Assembly (NCBI RefSeq): GCF_031178195.1
Contig: NZ_JAPSJL010000001.1
Span: 124,001 to 188,000 of the forward strand
Direction of reading: 5' to 3'
Source: Zhihengliuella sp.
Lineage (GTDB): Bacteria; Actinomycetota; Actinomycetes; Actinomycetales; Micrococcaceae
DNA length: 64,000 nucleotides
Position 1 is the first letter of the stretch. Each line of letters begins with the position of its first letter. This document shows, one piece after another, positions 42,497 through 50,655 of the stretch. Under the pieces are notes generated by a model that was given only the letters and a program-made list of their open reading frames with translations, ran no database searches and was not told the DNA's origin. A program made the position numbers and the translations under genes.

Positions 42497-42952
42497 ATGA
42501 CACGGCGCCTGAACGTGGCCTTCATCAAGGCCGGATGGCATGCGGAGATCGTCGACCGGGCCCTGGAGGGCTTCGTCGCGGACATGGACGCCGCAGGGCA
42601 GGAGCACCAGCTGGAGGTCCTCACGGTGCCCGGCGCGTTCGAGATGCCGCTGCAGGCGCAGCGCCTCGCCGCGTCCGGCCGGTTCGACGCCGTGGTCGCC
42701 GCGGCGCTGGTGGTCGACGGCGGCATCTACCGGCACGACTTCGTCGCCCAGGCCGTGGTGGACGGGCTCATGCGCGTCCAGCTGGACACCGGCGTCCCGA
42801 CGTTCTCCGTCAGCCTGACGCCCCACCACTTCCAGACGGCGGAGCACGAGACGTTCTTCTACGACCACTTCGTGAAGAAGGGCGCCGAGGCGGCCCGCGC
42901 CGTGCGGATGGTCGCCGCCCTCGACACCGAGACGACCGGCGCTGCCGAGTAG
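42497..42952 (+). CDS. ribH: 6,7-dimethyl-8-ribityllumazine synthase
   Basis: 151 residues. NVAFIKAGWHAEIVDRALEGF at the N-terminus, VPGAFEMPLQAQRLA (substrate site), AALVVDGGIYRHDFVAQAVVDGLMRVQL with the catalytic His in YRHDFV, and VPTFSVSLTPHHFQ. The sequence resembles the RibH2 (type II, decameric) branch, with AF-K-AGWH in place of the usual RFN. It condenses ribityl-uracil with dihydroxybutanone phosphate in riboflavin synthesis. No other rib gene or FMN riboswitch is nearby. ATG 42497 follows GGGAGC. Confidence 0.9.
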   Translation: MTRRLNVAFIKAGWHAEIVDRALEGFVADMDAAGQEHQLEVLTVPGAFEMPLQAQRLAASGRFDAVVAAALVVDGGIYRHDFVAQAVVDGLMRVQLDTGVPTFSVSLTPHHFQTAEHETFFYDHFVKKGAEAARAVRMVAALDTETTGAAE

Positions 42953-42962
42953 GGGGCCCTCA

Positions 42963-44105
42963 GTGAACGACGCCGTGGACTACGCCGTCGTCGGGGCCGG
43001 TCTCGCCGGCGCGGCGACGGCCTGGCGCCTGGCACAGGCGGGGCACCGGGTGGCCCTGCTGGACGCCTCCGGGCCGGCGAACGCGAGCGGCTCGTCCCAC
43101 GGGTCGGCCCGGATCTTCCGCTACGGCTACCCGGATCCGCTCTACACACGGCTGCTGCGCGAGGCCGAGGAGGGCTGGGCCGAGCTCGAGCGGCTCCACG
43201 GCGCCCCGCTGATCACGCGCACCGGCTGCCTCGACGCCGGCGAGCGCCGCGACCCGCGCGGCCTGGCCCGCCTGCTGGCCGAGACCGGGGTGGAGCACGA
43301 GCTCCTCTCCCCCGCCGCGGCGGCCGAGCGCTTCGGCGACCGGTTCGCCTTCGGGACCGAGACGCTCTGGCACCCGTCCGCCGGGGTGCTGGACGCGGAG
43401 TCGACGGTGAACGCGATGGTCGCGGCCGCCGTCGGACAGTCCGCCACGCTGCTGACGGACTGGCCCGTCGCCGCGGTGACCCGCCGGGGCGCCGGGTACA
43501 TGCTGGAGTCCGACGACGGCCGGCGGCTGTCCGCGCACCGCGTGGTGGTCGCCGCGGGCGGCTGGCTGCCGCGGATGCTGGGCCGGCTGGACCTGCCGAC
43601 GGCGTTCACGCGGGCGCTGCCGGAGTTCACGGTGATGCAGGAGGCCGCCTTCCACTTCCCGTACCGCAACGAGTCCTTCGCGGAGAACGCGTCGCCGTGG
43701 CCGACCAGCATCCACTACCTGCCGGAGATGATCGTCTACACGCTGCCGGGCGGTCGGGACGCGGGCTTCGCCGGGCAGAAGGTCGCGGAGTTCAACGGCG
43801 GCACGCCGGTCCCGGATGCCTCCGCGCAGACCGGCCGGATCACGGACGAGCAGCGCCGGCGCATCACCGACTACGTCGCCGCGTACCTGCCCGGCGTCGA
43901 GCCCGAGCCCTACGCCGAGACGACCTGCCTGTTCACGAACACCCCGGACGAGGACTTCGTGTTCGACCGGCACGAGGGGCTCACGGTGGTCTCCGCGTGC
44001 TCGGGCCACGGCGGGAAGTTCGCGCCGCTGCTCGGGACGTTGGCGGCCGGCCTGGCCACCGGGGAGCGCGAGGTCCCGGCGCAGTTCCGCCCCTCGCGGG
44101 GGTAG
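42963..44105 (+). CDS. FAD-dependent amine oxidase, sarcosine oxidase/N-methyltryptophan oxidase type
   Basis: 380 residues from GTG 42963, ten bases after ribH. FAD motif VVGAGLAGAATAWRLAQAGH, then ASGSSHGSARIFRYGYPDPLYTRLL, the hallmark of MTOX/monomeric sarcosine oxidases. The C-terminal part has TCLFTNTPDEDFVFDRHEGL and SGHGGKFAPLLGTLAAGLA; the usual covalent-flavin cysteine would lie in the ACSGHGGKF segment, where a Cys is present. It would demethylate an N-methyl amino acid, yielding formaldehyde and H2O2. Linkage to ribH may reflect flavin demand. Confidence 0.88.
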   Translation: MNDAVDYAVVGAGLAGAATAWRLAQAGHRVALLDASGPANASGSSHGSARIFRYGYPDPLYTRLLREAEEGWAELERLHGAPLITRTGCLDAGERRDPRGLARLLAETGVEHELLSPAAAAERFGDRFAFGTETLWHPSAGVLDAESTVNAMVAAAVGQSATLLTDWPVAAVTRRGAGYMLESDDGRRLSAHRVVVAAGGWLPRMLGRLDLPTAFTRALPEFTVMQEAAFHFPYRNESFAENASPWPTSIHYLPEMIVYTLPGGRDAGFAGQKVAEFNGGTPVPDASAQTGRITDEQRRRITDYVAAYLPGVEPEPYAETTCLFTNTPDEDFVFDRHEGLTVVSACSGHGGKFAPLLGTLAAGLATGEREVPAQFRPSRG

Positions 44106-44326
44106 CCACCCGTGTCGGCTGCGCAACCGTGACTCATAGAGTGCGCAAGATCAGGGGTCCTGATGCGCTCGAACTTTCTAGGTACTGACGAGTCGTCTGG
44201 CCGACGATTGCAGCGCTTGTAGTTGCGTCACAAATCAAGCAGCTTGATCGCCATCGCCAAGCGGACCGCCGCACGGAGGCCGTTGTTTGCCTTACTGGAG
44301 TTCTTCGACTCGAAGCCGAGTGCGCA

Positions 44327-44638
44327 TTGCAGGGCACGAAGACGGCAGAGACGTACGTCAAAATGTTTCAAGCCAATGAGCTTTTTGTGAAGGCAATCGC
44401 TCTTCTCGCTTCGCAGAACGACGGGGTCACCTCGTGGATTGGGCAAGTTAGAATGAAAGTCTACGAAGAAGTCGACAAGGCAATTGCCGAAGACGAGATT
44501 TCCTCGGAAACAATAGGTATTCACACCTCTTCGGCAACCAAGCTGGTAGCCGAGGCAATGGAAAACCTCCTGAACTGGCACGCGGGCAAGATCGATAGCG
44601 AGTGGTTCTCCGCTCAACAGGTCCAACGGACGGACTAG
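44327..44638 (+). CDS. Hypothetical protein, probably 5'-truncated
   Basis: 103 residues from TTG 44327: helical and charged (MFQANELFVKAIALLASQNDG, then WIGQVRMKVYEEVDKAIAEDEI), ending SEWFSAQQVQRTD. I do not recognise a family. The same frame is open upstream to 44189 with plausible protein (WPTIAALVVASQIKQLDRH, then VVCLTGVLRLEAECALQG) but no ATG, GTG or TTG, and a TGA closes it at 44186-44188. The gene may therefore have lost its true 5' end. The stretch 44140-44720 is clearly less G+C-rich than its surroundings. Confidence 0.5.
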   Translation: MQGTKTAETYVKMFQANELFVKAIALLASQNDGVTSWIGQVRMKVYEEVDKAIAEDEISSETIGIHTSSATKLVAEAMENLLNWHAGKIDSEWFSAQQVQRTD

Positions 44639-44789
44639 ACGAGCCGCCTCTGTAGTTCGCTCGGGGGTTTATAAGGAAACCGCCTCTGCCGAGGGCTCAT
44701 CCTTCTGAAACCACGCGTGGGGGCGGCTTGTGGAGGCGCTCCATCTGCCCTGTTGCCCAGCCCAAAATCCTGGCACGGGTGACGTGCCG

Positions 44790-45334
44790 GGCGTGGACGT
44801 GTTCCAGCGGATCGTGGGCGTGCTCAGCGCCAAGGCGCTGGAGCGCGGACTCGCCCCCATGCTGGTGCCGGACCTGACAGGCCGGAGCATCCCCATCATC
44901 TCCTTCATGCTGGACGGGTACATCGTCCTGAACCCGCACCGGAACGATCCGGTGGTCGAGCTCCTGCGCAACCGGGGCATCCCGTACGTCACGCAGGGCG
45001 CCGACCCGCAGCGCCCGGACTTCCAGGCCTGGGCTTCGGAGGACGACGCCGCGAGCTGCCGCACCGTGCTGGACCATTTCGCCGCCGGGGTCCAGTCAGG
45101 CCTGCAGGCCGGCGGTCTGCACGTGCCGGACGACGTCCTGGTGGCCACTGGCTCCGATTCGGAGCACGCCGCCACGTGCGCCCGCCGATCAGCGCCATCC
45201 ATCTCAATCCGGCGGCCACGTGAAACGATCTGCTGGACCTGCTGGAGCAGTGCATGACCGACCCGCCTACCGTGGCGCACCGCCGGACGACGACCCGTTT
45301 CCGGCCGCGCAGCTCGTCCCGCCGCAGCGGCTGA
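44790..45334 (+). pseudogene. Decayed LacI-family regulator
   Basis: The sequence VFQRIVGVLSAKALERGLAP, then DGYIVLNPHRNDPVVELLRN, GIPYVTQGADPQRPDFQAWASEDD and VPDDVLVATGSDSEHAA is a LacI/PBP1 effector domain. The N-terminal DNA-binding headpiece is missing. Near 45177 the frame shifts; the continuation RPPISAIHLNPAAT is typical of LacI proteins but meets a TGA at 45221-45223. Beyond that NDLLDLLEQCMTDPP continues in frame to TGA 45332-45334. Truncation, frameshift and a stop show a dead gene. Confidence 0.8.
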
Positions 45335-45383
45335 CGTCTCAAAGCGCGTCGACCGCGCCGGGTACGCAAACCCCACTCTGAAT

Positions 45384-45469
45384 GTCCAACAAGCCTTGCC
45401 CCAGTGGGGCGGACTTTGCTGGTTGGACGTTCTGGACGTCCCCATGGTATGGGTCTCACTTCTTGAGAC
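45384..45469. repeat. Nested inverted repeats in the scarred region
   Basis: GTCCAAC (45384-45390) pairs with GTTGGAC (45422-45428), enclosing GCCCC-AGT-GGGGC. Just after it GTCTCA (45453-45458) pairs with TGAGAC (45464-45469). No transposase is present. They could be remnants of a mobile element or operators. The rest of 45335-45552 shows no gene. Confidence 0.45.
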
Positions 45470-45552
45470 ACGCCGGCCCTGGCGCAGTGATTCGGCGTCG
45501 CCACACCGCGGGCAGGATTTTTGCGCTCAAGTCGCGAGCCAGCCGTCCTGCC

Positions 45553-46239
45553 TCAGCAGCAGCGCTCGTCGCCGTGGCAGTGATCCTCGGCGGCGTCGTC
45601 GTCCTCGAGGATCATGCCGACGGACATGCCGCACGTGTCGCCCTGCCAGGCCTCGATCCCCTCGCGGATCGCGAAGGCCACGATGACCAGACCGGCCACG
45701 GCGTCCGCCCACCACCAGCCGAGGAGGCTGTTCAGGACCAGCCCGGCGAGGACGGCCGCCGAGAGGTACGCGCAGATCAGCGTCTGCTTGGAGTCCGCCA
45801 CGGCGGTCGCCGAGCCGACCTCCCGGCCCGCCCGGCGCTCGGCGTAGGACAGGGCGGGCATGACGATCAGACTCAGCGCCGTGAGCACGATGCCGACCGT
45901 GCTGTGCTCCGGCCGGGCCTGCGTGACCAGGGTGAGCACCGACGTCGTACCGACGTAGGCGGCGAGCGCGAAGAACGCGACGGCGATGACCCGGAGGGTG
46001 GGCTTCTCCCAGCGCTCGGGATCGCGGCGCGTGAACTGCCAGGCGACGGCGGTCGCGGAGAGGACCTCGATGGTGGAGTCGAGCCCGAAGCCGATCAGCG
46101 CCACCGAGGATGCGATGGCCCCGGCGGAGATGGCGATGACGGCCTCGACGAGGTTGTATCCGATGGTCCCGGCCACGATCAGCTTGATCCGGCGGTGCAG
46201 GGTGCGGCGGCGTTCGTCGGTGAGCGTGCGGGCGGCCAT
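45553..46239 (-). CDS. Cation diffusion facilitator-type metal efflux protein
   Basis: 228 residues. About five or six membrane segments: AGTIGYNLVEAVIAISAGAIA, with SSVALIGFGLDSTIEVLSA holding the metal Asp; later VADSKQTLICAYLSAAVLAGL with a second Asp site. The C-terminal tail DTCGMSVGMILEDDD and DHCHGDERCC is Cys/His/Asp-rich and likely binds metal. The usual large cytoplasmic CDF domain is absent. It overlaps the CmtR-like regulator gene by 1 nt (TGATG), so Cd/Zn/Pb-type export under that regulator is the best guess. Confidence 0.87.
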   Translation of the reverse strand: MAARTLTDERRRTLHRRIKLIVAGTIGYNLVEAVIAISAGAIASSVALIGFGLDSTIEVLSATAVAWQFTRRDPERWEKPTLRVIAVAFFALAAYVGTTSVLTLVTQARPEHSTVGIVLTALSLIVMPALSYAERRAGREVGSATAVADSKQTLICAYLSAAVLAGLVLNSLLGWWWADAVAGLVIVAFAIREGIEAWQGDTCGMSVGMILEDDDAAEDHCHGDERCC

Positions 46240-46574
46240 CAGCAGGTGCACCCCGCGCCGTTGCAGCAGTCCGGCTCGGCCGCGACCACCACACTCATCA
46301 ACTGCTCCAGCGCCGGGGCGAGGTGGCCGTCGGCCAGGCGGTAGAGCGTGCGCCGCCCCTCCGGCGTCGCCTCGACCAGGCCGCAGCCGCGCAGGCACGT
46401 CAGCTGGTTGGACATGACCTGCCGGGAGACGCCGAGCGCTTCGGCGAGATAGGACGGGTAGGCCGGGGCCTCGCGGAGGGCGAGGAGGATGCCGGCGCGC
46501 GTCGGGTCGGAGAGTGCGTAGCCGAGCCGGGACAGCGCGGTGACGCGAGTGAGGGAACCAGTACTGGCAGGCAT
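46239..46574 (-). CDS. cmtR: ArsR/SmtB-family metal sensor, CmtR-like
   Basis: 111 residues, winged helix. VTALSRLGYALSDPTRAGILLALREAPAYPSYLAEALGV precedes the recognition helix RQVMSNQLTCLRGCGLV. The cysteines in CLRGCG align with Cys57 and Cys61 of M. tuberculosis CmtR, the Cd/Pb-binding pair. The tail PDCCNGAGCTC could supply the third ligand. Metal binding would release DNA and express the efflux gene that follows. ATG 46574 matches the length of CmtR; an upstream in-frame ATG at 46604 exists. Confidence 0.88.
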   Translation of the reverse strand: MPASTGSLTRVTALSRLGYALSDPTRAGILLALREAPAYPSYLAEALGVSRQVMSNQLTCLRGCGLVEATPEGRRTLYRLADGHLAPALEQLMSVVVAAEPDCCNGAGCTC

Positions 46575-46679
46575 TCCGCCAGAGTACAGGAAACGATGAA
46601 TCATCCGGCGCTTACGGCGTTCCGGCCTCGTCTTCTACGCTAGTTTGGACGCCATCAACAGCGAGCATTCGGGGGAAGC

Positions 46680-47660
46680 GTGGCGGGCAAACAGGTACGA
46701 CTCTTTTTGGTCGACGGAACGGCCGGCGGCCTCATGACCGCTGAAATCATGAATTGGACCGGCCACCTGCTGAAGGGCAAACGCGAACAGCTCGACACCA
46801 TTCGCAAACGTGATGAAGCGAAGCGAACCGGGATCTATCTCTTGCTTGGCGAGGATCCGACCAGCGGTGGGAAGCTTGCGTACATTGGCCAGAGCGACGA
46901 TGTCGCCAAGCGCCTTCTCAACCACGACTCCAAAAAGGACTTCTGGAATGAGGTCGTCGTCGTGACCTCCAAGGATGCAAACCTGACCAGCGCGCACGTC
47001 CGTTTCATCGAGTCGCAGCTCGTTCGCCTGGCGAAGTCCATTGGGCGCGTTCCGCTCGAGAACGGCAACGAGCCGACGGGCGGGGCCGACCTGCCTGAAG
47101 CTGACGAGTCGGACATGAACTACTTCATCGAGCAACTGCGCATCGTACTCCCCGTCCTAGGCGTGGATCTTTTCCGCGGTCGGCCAACTCCGGCTCCGGC
47201 CGACCTCGAGATCGGCTCCATCCCGACGAGCCCCGCCGAGAACGTGTCAGCATCATCGACCGCGAGCTTCCTAGCCGACGTGCCAGGCTCACCGGTTTTC
47301 CGCCTTCAACGGCCCAAACTAGCCGTGGATGCAAGCGCCCAGCTGATCGACGGCGAGTTTACGATGCTTGCCGGTTCTTACGTTGTCCCCGCCATGCGCC
47401 CACCCAAGCACGGCCACAACACCTCGACCGAACGAGCATACGAGATGCGGCAGGCGACGCTACAGGGGCTGGTTAATGATGGAAGCATCGTCGTGAATAA
47501 CGAGCGCGGCCGCCTGTCCCGCAACGTCGTGTTCTCCTCCCCGTCGGCCGCCGGAGCGGTTGCACTTGGTCAAGCCAGCCTCAATGGTCGCACTGCATGG
47601 CTGACACCGGACGGCCGCAGCTTTGCAGCGTGGGAAGCATCTTCGTTGGCCGAAAACTAG
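46680..47660 (+). CDS. GIY-YIG nuclease-domain protein with C-terminal DUF4357
   Basis: 326 residues from GTG 46680, preceded by GGGGGAAGC. The N-terminal domain (about 35-150) has TGIYLLLGEDPTSGGKLAYIGQSDDVAKRLLNHD (GIY...YIG), WNEVVVVTSKDANLTSAHVRFIESQLVRLAK with the catalytic Glu. The C-terminal DUF4357 spans about 225-320: GEFTMLAGSYVVPA, YEMRQATLQGLVNDGSIVV, FSSPSAAGAVALGQASLNGR and W near the end. The pairing is widespread on mobile DNA, role unknown, possibly defence or repair. No methylase or restriction subunit is adjacent. G+C is lower than its neighbours. Confidence 0.87.
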   Translation: MAGKQVRLFLVDGTAGGLMTAEIMNWTGHLLKGKREQLDTIRKRDEAKRTGIYLLLGEDPTSGGKLAYIGQSDDVAKRLLNHDSKKDFWNEVVVVTSKDANLTSAHVRFIESQLVRLAKSIGRVPLENGNEPTGGADLPEADESDMNYFIEQLRIVLPVLGVDLFRGRPTPAPADLEIGSIPTSPAENVSASSTASFLADVPGSPVFRLQRPKLAVDASAQLIDGEFTMLAGSYVVPAMRPPKHGHNTSTERAYEMRQATLQGLVNDGSIVVNNERGRLSRNVVFSSPSAAGAVALGQASLNGRTAWLTPDGRSFAAWEASSLAEN

Positions 47661-47736
47661 ACGGCTGGTCCAACTCTGTGGAGGCGACGAAGCGTCCAAC
47701 TCATCGTCCTGTTGCCCTTTCCCGGTACACCATCGG

Positions 47737-48327
47737 TCAGCTTCCCTGAGCCCGAACCATCGAGTACACCACCGGGCCGCCAGGGACCTGCGTCGTTTCG
47801 ACGACGGCGAAGCCGAGTCGCTCGTAGAGGCGCACGTTGCGGCCGTCCGACGTCTGCAGGGCCACCTGTGCGCCGCGCTCGTCGATGACGGCGAGGCCCG
47901 CCGCCGTCAGAGCCGTGCCCAGGCCAGTGCCCTGACGGCTCGGATCGACGCCGACCGTCTCCAGGGTCCAGGCGCCGTCGGGGACGTCCGGGAGACTGAG
48001 CCCCATGAGCCCCGTCAGGCGGTCCCCGTGGAGTTCGGCGATCCGCTCGTGCACCGAGGGCTCGGGCTCGGCTGCATCGGGTGGCAGAAACGCGGCGACG
48101 GCGGTGATCCCCTCGTCGACGAGCACCAGACCGTTTTGGAGCGCGTGCCCGAGATAGAGCCGCTGGAGCTCCTCGAGGCGCTGCGCGTAACCCTCCTCGG
48201 GGATGGCCGACCGCGTCCAGGCGTAGTCCTCGAAGGCGGCGGCGAGGGTGCGGGCCGCCGCGTCCAGCTCCTCCCCTCGGGCTGGACGGATGGCGGCCGC
48301 CGTCGTCCCGCGTCCATGCGCCTTCAT
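47737..48327 (-). CDS. GNAT family N-acetyltransferase
   Basis: 196 residues. The N-terminal AAAIRPARGEELDAAARTLAAAFEDYAW resembles GNATs of the dipicolinate/antibiotic-resistance-like group. Motif A is WTLETVGVDPSRQGTGLGTALTAAG (about residues 118-142), followed by VALQTSDGRNVRLYERLGFAVVE, typical of small-molecule acetyltransferases. Substrate unknown. It starts 3 bp after the stop of the upstream MFS gene on the same strand, so both are probably one unit. Confidence 0.85.
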   Translation of the reverse strand: MKAHGRGTTAAAIRPARGEELDAAARTLAAAFEDYAWTRSAIPEEGYAQRLEELQRLYLGHALQNGLVLVDEGITAVAAFLPPDAAEPEPSVHERIAELHGDRLTGLMGLSLPDVPDGAWTLETVGVDPSRQGTGLGTALTAAGLAVIDERGAQVALQTSDGRNVRLYERLGFAVVETTQVPGGPVVYSMVRAQGS

Positions 48328-48330
48328 GCC

Positions 48331-49674
48331 TTACTTCTTCCTCTTCGGTTTCTTGATCCGGGGGCGGCGAGGCTCCTCGATCCCCACCCAGACGCGGGTG
48401 CGCTTGCGCTCGATGACGATGAACACCATGCCGAGAAGCCACAGGGGAACCTGCATGAGGAACGCGACCTTGAACGCGGACAGCGTGTAGTCAGCGGGCT
48501 GGCTGGCGCCCTGCAGGTCCATGGCCATGCCGATGAACAGAATCGCCAGCAGCGCCGCCAGGAACCCGCCCACGTTGGTGATGCCGGTGGCCGTGCTGAG
48601 CCGATGGCTCGGATTGTGGGTGCGAGCCTGGTCGAATGCGATCATCGACGCCGGGCCGCCGACGGCGAGCGCGATCGCCAGCACGAACAGCATCCACAGC
48701 GGTGCCGGTCCCGGCCAGAGGATCACGATCAGCCAGGCGGCCATCTGGATTCCGACGGCGGGCAGGACCAGCCGGCGTGAGCGGTGCACCGGCGCCCGCG
48801 CGGACAGGGTGCCCACGAGCGGTCCGACGAGGATGCCGGCCACCACCAGGGTGCTGGCGACGGCGGAGGCCTGGGCGAGGCTGAGGCCCTGACCGACCGT
48901 CAGGAAGGGGATGCCCCACAGGATGACGAACGCCGTGCCGGCGAACGGTGTGGAGAAGTGCGTCCAGAACGCCAGCCGCGTGCCCGGGTGGCTCCACGCG
49001 GCCCGGATGCCGACTCGGGTGTCCACGGAGCTTTGCACGATCTCGATGGCTCCGGTGTCCGTATTGACGGAGACGTCCGCGCTCCGCTCCGGCGGATGGT
49101 TCTTCACCAGCGCCCAGACGAGGATCGCGAACAGCACGCCGAGCCCGGCCAGGCCGCCGAAGGCGATGGACCAGGTGGTCGAGTGCAGCAGGGCCGCCAG
49201 CGGGATGAGGGCGACGATCTGCCCCAGCTGGCCGAAGATGCCGGTCAGCTGGACCATCACCGGGCTCCGCTGGGCGGGGAACCACGTGGCGATGAGGCGC
49301 AGCACGCCGGGGAACACGGCGGCGTCGCCGGCGCCGAGGAGCATGCGGGCGAAGACGGCGATGCCGACGGTCGGCGCGAAGGCGATGGCGATCTGTCCCA
49401 CGGCCATCAGAATCATGCCGATCGCCATGATGGGGCGTGCGCCGAACCGGTCCAACCACAGGCCCACCGGGATCTGCATGGAGGCATAGACCACCAACTG
49501 CAGTACCGCGAGCATCGAGAGCATGGAGGCGTCGGCGTCGAACCGCTGGGCCGCGTCCACCCCGACGGCGGAGAGCGAGGTGCGGTTGGTGATGGCCAGG
49601 ACGTACGCCAGGACACCGACGATCCAGATGGACCACATGCGCCACGAGGGGGTGACGGAAGGAGTAGTGCTCAC
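48331..49674 (-). CDS. MFS transporter
   Basis: 447 residues, 12 membrane helices. WIVGVLAYVLAITNRTSLSAVGVDAAQRF at the start, the loop motif LDRFGARPIMAIG, and FARMLLGAGDAAVFPGVLRLIATWFP. The second half lacks a strong loop motif. The C-terminus is Lys/Arg-rich (RRPRIKKPKRKK). Substrate unknown; the N-terminal pattern resembles sugar-phosphate/nitrate-like MFS carriers. GTG 49674 is selected with AGGAGTAAGG upstream. The gap 49675-49956 to the divergent operon has no gene, only the putative metal box. Confidence 0.83.
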   Translation of the reverse strand: MSTTPSVTPSWRMWSIWIVGVLAYVLAITNRTSLSAVGVDAAQRFDADASMLSMLAVLQLVVYASMQIPVGLWLDRFGARPIMAIGMILMAVGQIAIAFAPTVGIAVFARMLLGAGDAAVFPGVLRLIATWFPAQRSPVMVQLTGIFGQLGQIVALIPLAALLHSTTWSIAFGGLAGLGVLFAILVWALVKNHPPERSADVSVNTDTGAIEIVQSSVDTRVGIRAAWSHPGTRLAFWTHFSTPFAGTAFVILWGIPFLTVGQGLSLAQASAVASTLVVAGILVGPLVGTLSARAPVHRSRRLVLPAVGIQMAAWLIVILWPGPAPLWMLFVLAIALAVGGPASMIAFDQARTHNPSHRLSTATGITNVGGFLAALLAILFIGMAMDLQGASQPADYTLSAFKVAFLMQVPLWLLGMVFIVIERKRTRVWVGIEEPRRPRIKKPKRKK

Positions 49675-49876
49675 GTACTGCGACCTTACTCCTGGCCCCA
49701 GCCCGGAGCTATCGAGGCGACTCGGGACCGCCGGCAGAGGCCTTGCGCTCGACCCCCGCGACGACGGGCTCAAGGACCACCGGGGCGAGGGCGGCCACGC
49801 TCGTCGCGCCCAGGGCTCCCACAGGCGGTTCAGGCTGGTGTCACGGATTACCAGACTGCCCGGACTTCTGATTTAA

Positions 49877-49891
49877 TCAGAATCATTCGCA
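49877..49891 (+). promoter_or_regulatory. Putative Zur/Fur-type metalloregulator box
   Basis: TCAGAATCATTCGCA matches the actinobacterial Zur-type palindrome TGAAAATCATTTTCA at 11 of 15 positions by eye, 66 bp upstream of the importer operon. The assignment to Zur rather than another metalloregulator is inference. Confidence 0.45.
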
Positions 49892-49956
49892 TCTAGAGGG
49901 TCCTTGTCTCCCTCGGACCAGCGCTTCGACCTCTGATCTAGGAAGTACACCTCTCG

Positions 49957-50655
49957 ATGGCCACCGCTCCGCCGCTTACCGCTTCGCCCTCAGGCACCGC
50001 TCTGGTCTCCCTCGAGGACGTCTCCGTCACGGCCCGCCGCACCGGCGCGCCGCTGCTCGCCGTGGAGGCACTGGCCCTCCGCCCGGGCACGCGCTCGGTG
50101 GTCATGGGGCCATCCGGCGCGGGCAAGTCGCTGCTCCTCTCCTCGCTCACCGGCCGCCTGCCCGCCGGCGCCGCCCTCAGCGGGTCGCGCACCGCGGCGC
50201 CGGGCCTGCGCATCGGGTTCGTCCCGCAGCGCGGGTCCGAGGCCCTGCACCCGCTGCTGCCCGTGGCCCGCCAGCTCCGGGCCGTCACGCGCGCCGGCGC
50301 GGCCCGCACGGCCGAGGTGCTCGCCGCCGTCGGACTGGACGCCGAGGCCATCGGCGGGCGGCGTCCGGCCGAGCTCTCGGGCGGGCAGCTGCAGCGCGTG
50401 GCGATCTCGCTCGCGTTCCTCGGCTCCCCCGCGCTGGTCATCGCCGACGAGCCCACGAGCGCCCTGGACAACACCTCGCGCGATGAGACGCTGGCGATGC
50501 TGCGGGACCTCTCGGCGACCACGGGCAGCGCCCTGGTGGTCGCCACCCACGATCCGCTGGTGCGGGAGCAGCTCGACGCCGACCTCATGACGATCGACGC
50601 CGGGCGCGTCCTGACCGGCGCCGCGGCCCCGGACCGCACGGCGGTGGCCGCGTGA
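49957..50655 (+). CDS. Opp/Nik/Cnt-type ABC transporter ATP-binding protein (DppD-like)
   Basis: 232 residues. Walker A GPSGAGKSL, signature LSGGQLQR, Walker B VIADEPTSALDN, then ATHDPLVREQL. It belongs to the peptide/nickel/opine importer ATPases but is short for DppD (about 330), lacking the oligopeptide C-terminal extension. It is the first gene of a five-gene operon whose genes overlap by 4-14 nt. With the second ATPase it powers the fused permease at 54503. Confidence 0.87.
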   Translation: MATAPPLTASPSGTALVSLEDVSVTARRTGAPLLAVEALALRPGTRSVVMGPSGAGKSLLLSSLTGRLPAGAALSGSRTAAPGLRIGFVPQRGSEALHPLLPVARQLRAVTRAGAARTAEVLAAVGLDAEAIGGRRPAELSGGQLQRVAISLAFLGSPALVIADEPTSALDNTSRDETLAMLRDLSATTGSALVVATHDPLVREQLDADLMTIDAGRVLTGAAAPDRTAVAA

